DNA from: Sipunculus nudus
Taxonomy: Eukaryota > Annelida > Sipuncula > Golfingiida > Sipunculidae
NCBI GenBank assembly: GCA_026874595.1
Contig: CM049322.1
Location: 5,131,900-5,195,899, forward strand
DNA: 64,000 bases
Direction: 5' to 3'
Below the pieces are notes generated by a model. It saw only the letters and a program-made list of their open reading frames with translations. It was not told the origin of the DNA and searched no databases. This document shows, piece by piece, positions 11,250 through 23,225 of the stretch (positions are counted from its first letter, which is position 1; each line of letters opens with the position of its first letter). The translations under genes and the position numbers were made by a program.

Positions 11250-13817
11250 CTGCCATTGCGAAATTATGAAAACTATCATCACGCGGACATCGGATGTTAG
11301 AAAATGGAGGGCTGAGGAGAAATGATTAGACAATCTGCCGTGGTTGACATTTATTACATTTAATCTCTCGCATGGAGAGGTACCGGAAGAAAGTTACGGA
11401 GCTGGTTTTCGGTATTATGCGCATAATACTTTGGTTGGCCTATTGTCCGCGAGAATTCCCTATTTGCGATATTCGTGAAATTGAAACTATAGCGAAAATA
11501 AAACATTCGTGTATAGAGCGCCCCACATAAACACGTGTTCAACAATTCACATTATAATGACTTACTTGCATCTGAAACGTTGTCCATGCCTTTAGCACCT
11601 ATCTCAATATATTGATAAATTATTATAGCGATAATGATTAGTTCGTGTTCTTTTTTGTTCTCGTCAAGATGTTACTGTTTGATAATATTAAATAATACAT
11701 ATAATCATCCATATACTTAACCGTTTGGTGAGACTGTAAAAATGAAACCCCAGTGAATATAATTTATATCAAATTAAATAAGACAATTCCTTAAAGTCGT
11801 ATAAAGACATATGAATATACATTTTAGGCATATTTCAATTAGTTTGAAATACATTGATGATTTTATACACATGGGGCGTTTGCCTTAGGCGGCCGCAAGG
11901 TAGACGAAATTAGATCGTCCGGGTGAGCGATAATCGGTGTTTTTAGCAAACTGTTACCGGTCACTGGACCGTGATGACACAAATTGAGCAAAATCTGAAT
12001 ATTTCCTGAACAAATATAATACATTTTTACCTTGTTACTGTTACAATTAAAGACAGTTTTAACTAGATTTTTTTTAATACTGAAGAAAAAGAATAAAAGA
12101 ACAAATAGTTATAAATTCATCATTTTTATTGAAATATTTCCGTATAAACATATAATACAACAAGTCTTTTTTTATTTCCAGATGACGATATCCAGCTGAT
12201 GATACACAGTGCACCGACTGCAGTGAAGATATCTGCAGACATTGAATTGAAATTTGTGTTTGCATCCTCCTTTGATGTCACATCTAAAAATGGAGGTTGT
12301 CAGTACCTTGCTGGAAATTGATCAAATCAAAGACCTGTATAAACAATATGTATCAGTTAATTTTAACTGAATTTCAAAATTTTAAATAAATACTTGAGAT
12401 TATGATTGAATATGATGCTACAGACTGCCCATCAATATCATTTTGCAAATGTTATTCAATCAAATGTGATTCAAGTTGAGATAGTTTTATGATATATGAT
12501 GATCTCAATTTTGAGTGCAACCATTCCAGATGATTTACCCTTTTTTCATAAATATATTAGTGCTCCATTTTTACCTTGTGCTTATAAAGAAGAAGCATTG
12601 AGTTAAAACAAATGTATATCTTATTTTATTTCTACACCTAAGCTTATCAGCGAGACGGGTTATACAAGCTAGCGTGAAAAGTTTGGGAAAACCGTGATAA
12701 AATCAAAATCTTCCTTCCTTAGATAGTTTTTATATACTTTTTTATTATTGAAAATGAATTTTAATTGATCTCAAAACAATTTATTTCAGCTTAATAATGA
12801 GTATATATTGCTCGGGTGAATATGTAACTATGCTTTTGAATATATTTTGGAGATAGGTGAAAATATGTGATTATTTTTTTCAATAAATGGATATAATTCA
12901 TATAATTTTGTGGGAAAACTCATTTATATGGTTGTCTGAATGATAAATTTCATATTATAATAACAGAAGTGTAACCATGAGTGTACATTATTCCTTTTAA
13001 GATTAATAAGTTAGACATATTAAAAAAATAGTGTGCACAATTTGATGAAAAGTCTTCAAATCCCAATTTTCACCGATTTGACACTCCCCACATTTAAGGG
13101 TTCATAAGTTTAAAAATACCCGAGGTTATACTCTGAAAAAAATAAGCATGTTTAACTATATAATATTTATAAAATTACATCCTCCAAAGACATCATTTTT
13201 GCAAAGTTATAATTATATGGGCTCTTGAAATCACAATTTGTTATTTTCTGCAAAATCGCCCCATTTTGGGGTCAATTTCTGGATGCCTCAATGGTTCATT
13301 ACTTTTTTATTATTTGTGATAGAAACTTCAAATAAAAACTGGATACCTTGTAATAATCTGAACTTTAATTTGGTAACAAAATCGAGTTCAGAAAATCAAT
13401 TTGAATTTTTGCACTGTGATAACTTATATAAAGCTAATCACAATATTCTATTTTACAGACCTTTTGGTCGAACAAGTGGACGCTCGTTTCCTGAAGATTA
13501 AACCATTAAACAGATTCGACGGATAATACTGCAGATTATGAGACCCTGTCCCTCCATACTTAAATATTGAGATTTTACATTTTGGAATTTGTGGACACAT
13601 GGTCGGGTCAGAATTCATAGCGATAATAACTCAACTCGATCTTCCGAATATTCAGGAAAATAAATACATACCAAGTGACGAAAGTAAAGCATATGATACA
13701 ACCATGTAGCTTGACACGCCCGTATTCATAACTGTCTCCTGAAAACAAAAAGTAAATGTCCCATTATGTCTAATTTCTGGAATAGGTAGTTGAATCTAAC
13801 TTTATATATAAATATAT

Positions 13818-13825
<8 letters not shown>

Positions 13826-13859
<34 letters not shown>
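13826..13859. repeat. (AT)n microsatellite
   Basis: Alternating AT run upstream of copy B exon 1; the short plus-strand open frame over it is low-complexity. Confidence 0.9.
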
Positions 13860-13863
<4 letters not shown>

Positions 13864-14059
13864 TTTATATGTCAAATCATCTTGTTATATAATGTACATA
13901 ATAAGTGCCTACCCAAGTTGCACATTAGCATTCAATAACTTAAATATACGAGTGCGGTTTATATTTTTGTAAAATATACATCAATTTTCAAATACCTGTT
14001 GCTGCGATGTTTTCTTTTGTTCTCGTAGGTGGGGAATGTACACAATATAGGAATATACT

Positions 14060-14345
14060 TATTTTAAAAGGCAAACGTATCCGTGATCTGTTTACCTCCA
14101 TAGTACCTACCCACGCTCACCTGAAATGCGCTGAGTTTGCCAGACTGGACTGTTAACGGTAATGTACTCACGAAGCAACTTGAAGAGGTTTGGGAAGTAT
14201 CTGTTTCCCCTTAATTGCCCTTCATAAGACATTTTTGGCATCATAAATTTTTATCATAGCAGGCGTTCGTGGAATAACAATTGACATAGCGGGTCCAACC
14301 AGGTAACATACTTCTAATAAAGCAACCTTCCAAAATGTTTTAAAC
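14060..14345 (-). repeat. Conserved block upstream of lectin copy B
   Basis: Second copy of the block described at 6675-6920, with CTTCATAAGACAT, AGGCGTTCGTGGAA and CCTTCCAAAATGTT. It lies about 0.35 kb 5' of the copy B signal-peptide exon. Confidence 0.55.
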
Positions 14346-14589
14346 TCGCACGCCTCAGGTTTTATGGATCTAGTATTTTAGAAAAGAGCGAGCACAACTC
14401 AGCCATATTAAGGAGATATTGTTCATTGGGGCAGAGGGGAGGGGGGAGAGATCCGGTGTATAATCATATGACCTAATTTTGACTGTTGATCCAGGTAGGA
14501 TACTCTTAAGGGAGTAAAAAACGGATAGAAATCCTGGGTCAAGGGTAGAAAAAGTTAAATTTAAGATGGCGTTCCAGATGGCCGCCGAA

Positions 14590-15200
14590 CTACTGAATCA
14601 TCTATAAATCGAAAAGGAATAGAGTTAGGGGATTGATTTTGGTATCTTTGCCTATATTTTGAGGGTCAAGGAATATATTGAAACCATTTCCAAAACAATA
14701 CTGTTTTTGGCCATGTTGAAATGCAATATGGCTACCAAAATGGCCGCCGTACCGTTTAATCGTGTATGACAAGCCAAGGAATTAAGGTAGGGGTTGATTT
14801 TCGTATCATTGCCTTATTATAAGAGTCCAGGAGTCTATTGAAATTATTTTCAAGATTATTCTGTTTTGGGTTATGGACACATTTTATTTAGCTGCAAGTA
14901 TGTACCTTGAATTATGTATGACATGCCAAGGAATTGAGGTAAAGGATAGATTTGGTGTCTTTGCGTATATTTTATGGTTAAAAGAATCCTTGAAATCATT
15001 TCCAAGACAATACCGTATTTGTTTATGGTGATATTCAATATGGCTCCAAATACGGCCACTGTACCATTTTATCATGTATGAAGAGCCAAAGAATTAAGTT
15101 AGGGGATTGAATTCGAGTCTTTTCCTATGTGTTCAAAGTCAGGCAGTCTATTGATCGATTTTCAAGACCAATACTTTTACTTATGGAGATATTTAATATG
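14590..15200. repeat. Tandem repeat, about 155-160 bp units, four copies
   Basis: The phrase AAGGAATTAAGGTAGGGG-TTGAT and its variants recur near 14613, 14774, 14925 and 15085. Each is followed by TTTGCCTATATTTT-like and GAAATCATTTCCAAGACAATA-like segments. Several units contain AATATGGC-type words. Units are diverged. Confidence 0.7.
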
Positions 15201-15433
15201 TCTGCCAACATAAAAGTTTCTTCGGTAACAGCTACACTTTGTGTTCATCTGACTTAAAGTGTGCCCAGATCATGTTCTTTCACATATCTTGTAGCATATG
15301 TCCAAGGAGACATTACAATGAACTCCCGCTACTCTAAGTTAAACATTTCTAGATCAAACAATTAAGATTCGTTCCTGGTTTGACTATCTCAGTGCTCAAA
15401 ATCAGGTTTTCGGCTCGTAGCTCATTGAATATA

Positions 15434-15565
15434 GGTCATTATGACCCAATTTCAGGTGTTGAAGATTTGGACAGGATCTAGAATTTTAAGTCAGAAGGTT
15501 CTAGGACCAGCTGTTATGATTTGTACTGACTTGTACAGCTCACAGAATATAGGTCACAGTGACCT
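15434..15565. promoter_or_regulatory. Two perfect GGTCAnnnTGACC palindromes
   Basis: GGTCATTATGACC (15434-15446) and AGGTCACAGTGACCT (15551-15565) both match the estrogen-response-element palindrome. They lie in two related segments (GAATATAGGTCA...CTAATTTCAG), and a degenerate third relative is at about 16605-16640. They are therefore part of a repeat; regulatory function is inference. Confidence 0.3.
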
Positions 15566-15986
15566 AATTTCAGAAAGGAGACTTGCCAAGGACCTCCCTG
15601 GATGTTACATTAAAGGGCAAGCACTCAAACTAGCTTTCTACCAGGAGGAAAATTCATTGATGGGTTCCAAGAGTCTAGGGATATTAGTGATACCTCTAAT
15701 CTGATCAACCCGCTGCTGTCCCCCACTGCCCAACACTGCCTAGCCGCTGTACTAGCAATGTCTGGCCTGTACTATGCACACTGGTGTGCAATGGTGCTTC
15801 AGTTGACCAGTGCATCTGGGCAGGGCTGTGTCAATGCTTGTGAGTATGTAGTACTCTGTGGTGATAGTGGCCATCCAAACTGTATGTGCATTCGAGCTTA
15901 CAGGCCAGTTGTCTATCCCTGACTATAGCCACTGGGCAGCGTATTATTCAGCCGTTTACTTACATCCCATCCAATCACTCACTCTA

Positions 15987-15989
<3 letters not shown>

Positions 15990-16026
<37 letters not shown>
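15990..16026. repeat. (AT)n microsatellite
   Basis: Alternating AT run of about 37 bases. The surrounding 15.7-16.6 kb shows no supportable gene. Confidence 0.9.
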
Positions 16027-16028
<2 letters not shown>

Positions 16029-16604
16029 TTGTTTTATTTTATAGAAGCACAACATATATTATGCATCGTTTGACTTATATTCCATACACTCACTCACGCT
16101 ATCTGATATTCTGTAAATTATCAGAACAGTAATAAGTACAGGAAATAACATGGATGTCATCACTGCTAGGTCAATAGAATTGAGACAGTTTAATCTATGG
16201 TCTCATTCTGAATGTATTGGGGTATTTTACAATGAAATCTACATCAAATGAATGCCACATTAGTAATAAATATATTTCAAATAGGATTTTATAGTTTAGT
16301 TTTGTACCAGGCACTGCAATGACCAACAAAGACTGAAAGATGGTGAAATAACATTTTAATACAACAAAAAATCAAACTAATAAAACATATAATAAAAAAA
16401 ACAAATTCCCACATCGATCACATCCCGATAGTGGCAAAAAATTCACTAATATATGACACAATTTGAATAATATAATTATTATGATACACACATATGGAAA
16501 ATGAATCCACGGGGGAAATAAATTATATATATATGTATAAAGTTTGATGATTTCGGGCCTACCTATAAAAGATGCGCCCATCTGACAATCATTTTTTCCC
16601 TATA

Positions 16605-16800
16605 TCTCACAGAATATAAATCAAAGTGGCCTAATTTCTTTTTTCTAAAGATATTTGCCTAGGACCATACTGGATGTTCAGTTAGACGTTTCTAGATCTA
16701 ACGAGTACGATTTGCGCCCTGATGACGGCCGGCCTACGGACGATGGACAAAGGGTGATCACTTTAGCTTTAAGAACGGCAAAACGTGAACTGTTGGCAGA
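16605..16800 (+). repeat. Interspersed-repeat fragment ending in a GACGATGGACAAAGGGTGATCA-type tail
   Basis: GGCCTACGGACGATGGACAA followed by GGGTGATCACTTTAGCT resembles the end of a repeat family common in marine invertebrates (GGACG...ATAGCTCA). A relative ends near 49145. From general knowledge of such genomes; no consensus could be aligned. Confidence 0.35.
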
Positions 16801-17639
16801 ACTGGAAATGAATCATGAGGTTCTAAACCGTGGAAATCATAGCAGCTATAGATCATTTGTGGTACATAATATATCACCAACGAACAGGAACTACACTTCA
16901 TGATCTGCCACCAATAAACGATTCTAACCGGGGTCATATTTTAAAGCATTCTATATGACATACCCGTATGTATGGAGGATCTTTCTCTAGATCCCCTAGA
17001 ATATTAATATCAAATAGTGGGCAGTATTTTGCCCAAAAAATATTACCAGCCTTTGCCAGATAGCATGGCAACAAAGTGTAACTGAACAAAGTGTGCAACG
17101 TGCATGCTCCTACGGGAAGCAGAGACTTCCCTGATGCATATTCTGCAAATGTCAAGCAAGTAAAACGCAGCATGTAAAAATAACAATGGTGTAATTTACA
17201 CGCAGTAAACCTGAGCAAGTGCTGATTGGCTTGCAATGTGTATTATCCTTTGATAAATGTTGGTTTCAAAAATTTCTTGACATCCAAAATTCATAATCAA
17301 CATATTTATCAACGTAGCTTGAGGTCTAGGGATGTTACATTAAATGTTAAGACACCCTGACATATATATAATATTGGCAGCCATACTAAATTTCTGAATT
17401 TCACCAATTCTTCCCACGATCCAGGATATTTTCCAATGTTTTTTACACTCATAGGGGTATCCTACCTGGAACTTATTGGGACATATAATTGCACATAGGA
17501 ACACCCCCCCCCCCCCCAACACACACACGCAACCCCAGAACTAATAACCTAAGAAAGGTCCTCATGTCCCAAAAAAGGGGGTGTGTCCCGGCCCCAAAAT
17601 GGTTTTAAACCCGTCTAAACTGTTCTTGTGGATACAAAG

Positions 17640-18370
17640 CGCTGAGTCCAGACCCTCTAAACCCCCTCTACACATTCTGTATATTCTGCCCCTATATACA
17701 TTCATACTCTGACAGCGGTACATTTAAATAGTTGACAGTATTCCAAGATATCACACGCATTCAAGCTAATACACTCTTCAGCAGTCATTTTATAGATCCT
17801 TTACTTTAACCACAGCTTTGTATTGCCAGTCTCTCAAGGATTCACCACCAGGGCTGGCACAGAGCAAAGACACCCCCCTCTCGATGGTTACGATCTTCGT
17901 CCTGTGCTAGCCTTGGTGTCGAGACCCCAAAAAAAACTTACTCATCTGGAATGAATTTACTATATAACCGCTGCGTAAGCAGTGTATAAATCAGAATGAA
18001 GCTAATAAATGACAAAATAAACTCGACAGTGACGGTGTATGGTGAGTGTCTGCAGAGTGTGGGTCCGACCACCTATGATCACCGGCATTGTAAACAGGCA
18101 AAGGTAAACTAATAGGCAAACCACATGCTCCGTAATAAATTTCGTTGATAAAAAGTTGGGAGCCAAGAACTGATCACTTTTAATATTTGACATGGGACAA
18201 AAACTTCTTACGATTAATTTATTTTAATTTTTGAAATCCCACAATAACTGACAAAACAACGGTTCTGTGCATTATTATTTATACACACGTACTATGATTT
18301 GCAGGAATCCAAATGTAGGGTTTTCCTTATTCCAAGCACAGAATTGGAATATCACTATGTTCCTGAATAA
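17640..18370. repeat. Segmental duplication, copy 1 (partner 23365-24540)
   Basis: Ordered matches to the partner include ACACTCTTCA, CTGGTGTCGA, GGTGTATGGTG, CAAGAACTGATCAC and CCAAATGTAG. The partner is longer because a transposon-like segment (23741-24180) lies inside it. No gene is seen in either copy. Confidence 0.65.
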
Positions 18371-18795
18371 ATGTTGTAGTCCCCTAAACAGCGCCGGAAA
18401 TATATTACATCAAACCTTACTATGTGACAGAGTTCCCCAAACTCATCGATTGCATCACTGGTCAGCTGTGCTGGTGGAAAAAAGGCGTCTCTAATTTACT
18501 CAATACTGTGCTTGCACGTGAGGGACACTTTCATCCTGTTCAGAAATTTTCCCTGGAAAAAGTTATAGACAGCAGTTTCCCTATCGCCCGGGACAAACAT
18601 ATTGCCTGCCCTTGCAAAGACAATGTGGTAATCTAGAAGACCACCAAAATAGATTGTTCCTTTTTGGTATTTGCCTAAACTGCCTCAAAACTTAATTAAA
18701 ATCCTTTATAAACAGTCTGATTAAGTTCTCTACCAGACAGACAATCAAACCAATCAACGCATATTGCCACCTGACGGAGGTAAATAGAAGTAAAC

Positions 18796-18862
18796 CAGAC
18801 CTGTTGTGTGCTTAGTCTCTATCCTTGTTAGGTCGCCTCCAAGCTGCCTGCATGTGCCACAT
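18796..18862 (-). pseudogene. Truncated D-type CTLD exon
   Basis: The minus strand reads TCRQLGGDLTRIE and ends CACACAACAG before GTCTGG, the same exon end and donor as the D-type exon at 452. Upstream homology stops after about 65 bases; a palindromic MITE-like element begins 40 bases further on. The block at 19915-20065 is its displaced 5' flank. Confidence 0.6.
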
Positions 18863-18900
18863 CGTAGGATATTCCATATACTTTAATAGCTTCACCCCAT

Positions 18901-19095
18901 ACATTATAAGTGGACTCACTCATTAATGCCTGTGTGATAAATCACGGCAAAAGGGTCAGAGATGGGGCATCATGACTTACCTACGAACAATAGAGTGAGG
19001 TCCACACCATAGTTAGTATGTCATGATGCCCCCTCTCTCACCAACTGGCTGTGATTTATCATAAAGGCATTAATGCGCAAGTCCACTTATAGTGT
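18901..19095. mobile_element. Palindromic MITE / foldback, about 195 bp
   Basis: The left arm begins ACATTATAAGTGGAC and the right arm ends GTCCACTTATAGTGT. The arms run about 75 bases each and share CATTAATGC, GATAAATCAC and GGCATCATGAC, around a loop of about 45 bases. No coding capacity. The superfamily is not assignable because target duplications are unclear. Confidence 0.6.
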
Positions 19096-19644
19096 AGAGA
19101 GTTATAAGGAAAACTATTTTAGGACAAAAAAAAGAAAAGAAAAAAGTTTCACATTTTTCCCGTTAACTGGAGAGGGAGTGTAGGATATTAAATATAATCT
19201 TTATAGATACAACCCCAACCCCCCATCCCCCCTACACACACATTATATGTGGATTTATGTAACTGGTTGTTTGTATATTTGTGAAAGTTGAAAGGTTATC
19301 AGTTGCAAAACGCCATTTGCAAATGACTCTTGTCTCCAAAGGCCTTTGTTGAATATTTGTGGATAGGTTTGGGCCCTCTCAGACAGGTTATAAACACGTG
19401 AATATAAACAAAACGAACAACCTGTGTGCCGTAGGATCTGCATTTTCTGGCATTTTTTTTTTTTTTTTTTTTGAAGATTCAAGGGATACCTTTATATAAA
19501 GTCCTTGTATCGTAATACATTTAGAATAACAAGGTTAACACGCGGCACAGGTTATGTACAATTAAACTGTTTTTATTATACATGTATTGTAAAAATAATT
19601 ATGATAACTAGTTAGATACACCCTACCTGTGAATGTCTCAGTTA

Positions 19645-19815
19645 GCTTTGCTGGGGTTTTTGTAGGGTTGGGAGAAACGGGAGGATCCGTAGGAACCCAC
19701 CGAACTGGAACGAACCACTACAACGTACTGTCATGGCCAGGCTGGAAATCGGACCCCGGTTATAAGTAGAAGGACAGCTGAGCGCTTTACCACTCGAGTG
19801 AAAACGAACTGGCTG
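19645..19815 (-). mobile_element. tRNA-derived SINE with conserved core
   Basis: On the minus strand, CGAGTGGTAAAGCGCTCAGC is an A-box-like tRNA head and GGTCCGATTTCC is B-box-like. They are followed by GGTGGGTTCCTACGGATCC and CGTTTCTCCCAACCC. The latter resembles the GGTTTCCTCCCACC core found in several animal SINE families. The tail region is AT-rich. This explains the open frame at 19642-19854. Confidence 0.55.
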
Positions 19816-19914
19816 TATATAGCTGTATAGTGGCAGAGTGACGTCATGGACCATATTCAGAAAATGATAGACCGTAAACTACACTCAGGAAAGACAAGGC
19901 TGTAGTAATTCATA

Positions 19915-20065
19915 CATCATGTTTTTAATATTTTCTGAAAATGTTCTGCAGTGCATGTGTTTCGTGATAATTAATATAAGGGAATATGTTTACTTGACTC
20001 ACAGAACCTATCCACTAGCGTTGGAAAGGCGTATAACGGTCTTTTGCTGTGGGCTACATTGTGGG
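19915..20065. repeat. Duplicate of the CTLD gene D upstream flank
   Basis: Partner of 781-985. It sits 5' of the truncated exon at 18796-18862 with the MITE and SINE in between. Confidence 0.5.
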
Positions 20066-20824
20066 TATTGTTTAATGAAACAGGGTACAGACACTTGGAC
20101 ATGGGCATCACCTTTAACGGGTAGAGCATTTTTGCTTTAATAATTTTAAGTTTGACGAATGCGAGGTTTTTTTTCATCGATTACCCATTACAATAATTAT
20201 AAAACTTTTTCCCATCATCGTACGTCGGTTTACGTGATATCATCGTAAACGAGCAACTGTATCGGTGTACAGGCGATTATCATAAGCTCTTCAAAAGAGC
20301 ACTTACGGTAACTAGAAAACGGGTAGTCCACAAGCGACTACATGTATCAACCAAATCACAGAGGCATGGGTAAAGTAAGTCATTGAACGTCCTGACATGA
20401 CATGACTCCAAATATGTGGCATCAGAGCTGCCAATTAAACTCCTCATATACGCATGGATGGACGCCACACGAAAACGATTGCAGATGGCACCAACGATTG
20501 CAGATGCAGTCTAAAGTACGAGATGGAGGTATCCAAGATCTATGCAACAATACAACAATCCACTCCTACGAATAGGGCATCAATGTATTCTACAAAAAGG
20601 ACGAGGTAGGTGGCGCTACCTGTCTGATCTATGAGAAAACTCCCAAACATGGATGGACATCCAAAATACCAGACCAATACATTGAACCACCAATGATATA
20701 GAAAGAGAAACAAGCAGATGTTCTGGAGGCGTCATCCGCCCCCGCCTGACAGCAGGTACTTGCTGACCTAGCTCACCTTATATGACAAAAACTACAGCTT
20801 GAACCTATCGAAGTGTTATGATTT

Positions 20825-20830
20825 TTTATT
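20825..20830 (-). terminator. AATAAA polyadenylation signal, lectin copy C
   Basis: The hexamer lies about 137 bases downstream of the copy C stop codon, in GTGTTAATAAAAAATCAT. Confidence 0.6.
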
Positions 20831-20966
20831 AACACACTGAAAATAATGTATTCTACCGGAAAGAATGTTTAAAGTGAGATATACAAAGGAGCAGACTAAA
20901 ATGTCATAAGCATCAGTGTAGTATTGCATCCGTGATACCGTTGATATTTCCGCAAAAACTTGTAGT

Positions 20967-21214
20967 TTACTTTCGTGAGCATGCAACTTCACAGATAGAC
21001 GCTTTTTTGTGTCCACAGATTGAATCATTCCACTTCCATTTCCATATATTAAACAGGTGGAGGCAATGTTCTTCACCGGAACCATTACTTGGCTCACCTG
21101 GATACCATCCCTTGTACGTGAACTTGTGATTACCATCCACCCAGCGCCAGTCACCTTCAGTGAGTATGTCGTTACCTCCTGCCCAGTAACTCAACCCACT
21201 CAGGTGATTCAGCT
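20967..21214 (-). CDS. Lectin C exon 3 (CTLD C-half)
   Basis: 248 bases from acceptor TTTTATCATAG to TAA. It encodes the long-loop region with GEPSN, WND and the last three conserved cysteines, ending ACSRK. Confidence 0.9.
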
Positions 21215-22594
21215 CTATGATAAAACAAATATGATAGTCTGCAATGAATAGGTTTTACCAATTGTACATCAATATATCTATATATCATATAAAACACAAA
21301 CCTCAGTGTTGTAACAAAGGGGACATTTATTTTGGTTTACCAAAATAATTACACGATTATTTTACACCCATTCACATTAAGATCTTACACAGTAAATGAG
21401 ATATTTGATTATTGACCTCGATTGTAAGAGTGCATTCCACTTTTGGTCGTGTACATTGAGGAAGACGGTTCCTTTTTTACTGTAACATAATCTAAAATGT
21501 ACATATGAATGAAGTTATAATCTTTTGTCGTGTTCTCCTACATACATAAGGGAAGTCTGCTTATTCAAAGCATAAAATTAGGCTTTGGATATCTTAATTG
21601 TAACTTATTTACTTGTAATATTTATTTAATCATAATCATTATGTTTAAAGCCAGCTATTCTCCTGTCTTATGTGTACAATTTATGTGATTTCATGCTTAG
21701 TCTGTGTATACATAATAATTACCTGGTAAGCAAGGGTTCATAACATCTCTTTGATGAATGTATGAGCTTTACTATAAACAAGATGTCCCTGTTGACAAAC
21801 AAAAAGTAACCGAAGGTTTTGTGGAAATTGAAAGGTCACTAGTCGCAAATTATAAAACTCCGAGTCCTCTACTTTAACACCATTGTTAAATGTATCTGGA
21901 TTATATTGGCGGGCTCCCTACAAGTTTACTACCTTCCACCCTCGGAAAGACATGATGAAGGAGTCTCGTGAGATGCTCCTGTTCCCCAGCGGTCTCTATG
22001 GACACGAGGTTACCACCAAGCTTCTGACAATTTTCCTTCGCCTGTAGCCAAGTGTATGGTATCCGCACAAACTTATAGCAAGAAGCCGCGGTCCTGCCCT
22101 GGTCGTAGCGGTAGAAGTAACCATTAGGGGTCTCTGCCGCTGTGAAATAAAAAACAATATCATGGGCGGATACCGGATCTTAGAAAGCGTGGGGGCAGGG
22201 GAGGGGAGTGGGCTGGGCGCCCAGGCTCAGGTTAACAAGTCTGTTGTGGGTGATAGTGGGGAGAAAAACGGCAACAGACGCAGCATCCAGAGCTGATTTT
22301 CGGTGTAAAGCGCATTCATAATAAGATCTTTTGTTCGAAAAGGAGGATGCCGCTCGTCTCCTGCGTCCCTCTAAATCTGCCCCTGATTATGCATCCAAAT
22401 ATTACAGCAAGAATGTAATTGAAATTTCCCAGTTTGAAATAAGTGAATACATGCTCAGATGGGAAACCATAGCGATAATAAGTTAATAACCACACTCGGT
22501 ATTTCGAATACCAAAGGAAATAAATGAATACATTACCCAGTGACGAAAGTAAAGCAAATGTTATGAGCATATAGCCTGAGACGTCCATATTCAT
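20967..22594 (-). CDS. Small secreted C-type lectin (copy C, intact)
   Basis: A complete 170-codon gene: exons 22537-22594, 21933-22139 and 20967-21214, with both introns in phase 1 and canonical GT-AG. Residues 1-19 are a signal peptide (MNMDVSGYMLITF...SSL). The rest is one CTLD. It has Cys40, YTWLQ (48-52), ENC57QKLGGNLVSIE, YWAGGND, GDWRW (110-113), a GEPSN motif (128-132), WND (150-152), and Cys139, Cys155, Cys163. C57-C163 and C139-C155 would be the two standard disulfides. WND and the acidic residues suggest a calcium site. The sugar-specificity tripeptide is EPS rather than EPN or QPD, so ligand preference is open. Likely an innate-immunity or mucus lectin (inference). Copies A and B are its decayed paralogues. 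Confidence 0.88.
21933..22139 (-). CDS. Lectin C exon 2 (CTLD N-half)
   Basis: 207 bases between acceptor TATTTCACAG and donor GTAGTA. It encodes the first CTLD strand and both helices. Confidence 0.9.
22537..22594 (-). CDS. Lectin C exon 1 (signal peptide)
   Basis: 58 bases from ATG to a phase 1 donor (CTGG then GTAATG). Chosen as start because copies A and B have an ATG at the same place. Confidence 0.85.
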
Positions 22595-22944
22595 ATATTT
22601 CCTGAAAACAAAAGAAAGAGAAATACCCCTTTATCTTTAATTTCTGACATAGTTAGATGAATCTAATTTAGGCTAATATATGTATAATGATCAATCAGTT
22701 ATTTCATATTATGTATATAACTAGTATTTATAACTTTTTGGCAATGTATAGTTAACACAACGTACAGTTAACCAGACTGAAGAAGTTTACTTCGCAGTCG
22801 ACATTTTAATATACTAGTGTCTGTTTATACTATATCGTAAGAGATTTGTGTAATTTATTAATAGTGTAATTTTCAAAATACCTGTTGTCGCTAGCGAGTT
22901 GTTACCATATGTTCCTGGCGGTGGGGAGTGTATACACAGTATAT

Positions 22945-23225
22945 GAATATACTTATTTTAAAAGGTAAACATGTCCCTGTTAGTTTTACCTTCCTACGCA
23001 CACCTGAAACGCGCACAGTTTGACAGACTGTTAGCGTAAAATACTCACGAATCAACTTGAAGAGGTTTGTCTGGCAGCTATAAATCCCCTTAAATCCCCT
23101 TATAAGACATATTTTCCGCATCATTCAGTTTTATCATAGCAGGCGCCGTGGAAAATCGATTAACATAGCGATCCACCCAGGTAACATACTTCCACCAAAG
23201 CAAGCCTTGCCAAAATATTGTAAAC
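22945..23225 (-). repeat. Conserved block upstream of lectin copy C
   Basis: Third copy of the block at 6675-6920. It carries TTATAAGACATATTTTC, AGGCGCCGTGGAAAA and GCCTTGCCAAAATATTG, about 0.35 kb 5' of the signal-peptide exon of the only intact lectin. Confidence 0.55.

Larger units (their letters stand above)
9467..13729 (-). pseudogene. CTLD lectin copy B, decayed
   Basis: Exon 1 (13672-13729) encodes a signal peptide starting MNTGVSSYM, phase 1, donor GTATGT. Exon 2 (11049-11249) has YTWLQAKENCQKLGGNLVS and donor GTAATT. Its ancestral acceptor reads CGCAA where copy C has CACAG, so the AG is gone. The next AG is six bases downstream and keeps the frame. Exon 3 begins at 9705 and carries DWRW and the GEPS motif. 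It hits TGA at 9542-9544 after CIQL, before WKWND. The penultimate Cys codon is also changed to Arg. The ancestral stop is at 9467. Without its last strand and disulfide the domain should not fold. Exons and spacing parallel copies A and C. Confidence 0.8.
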
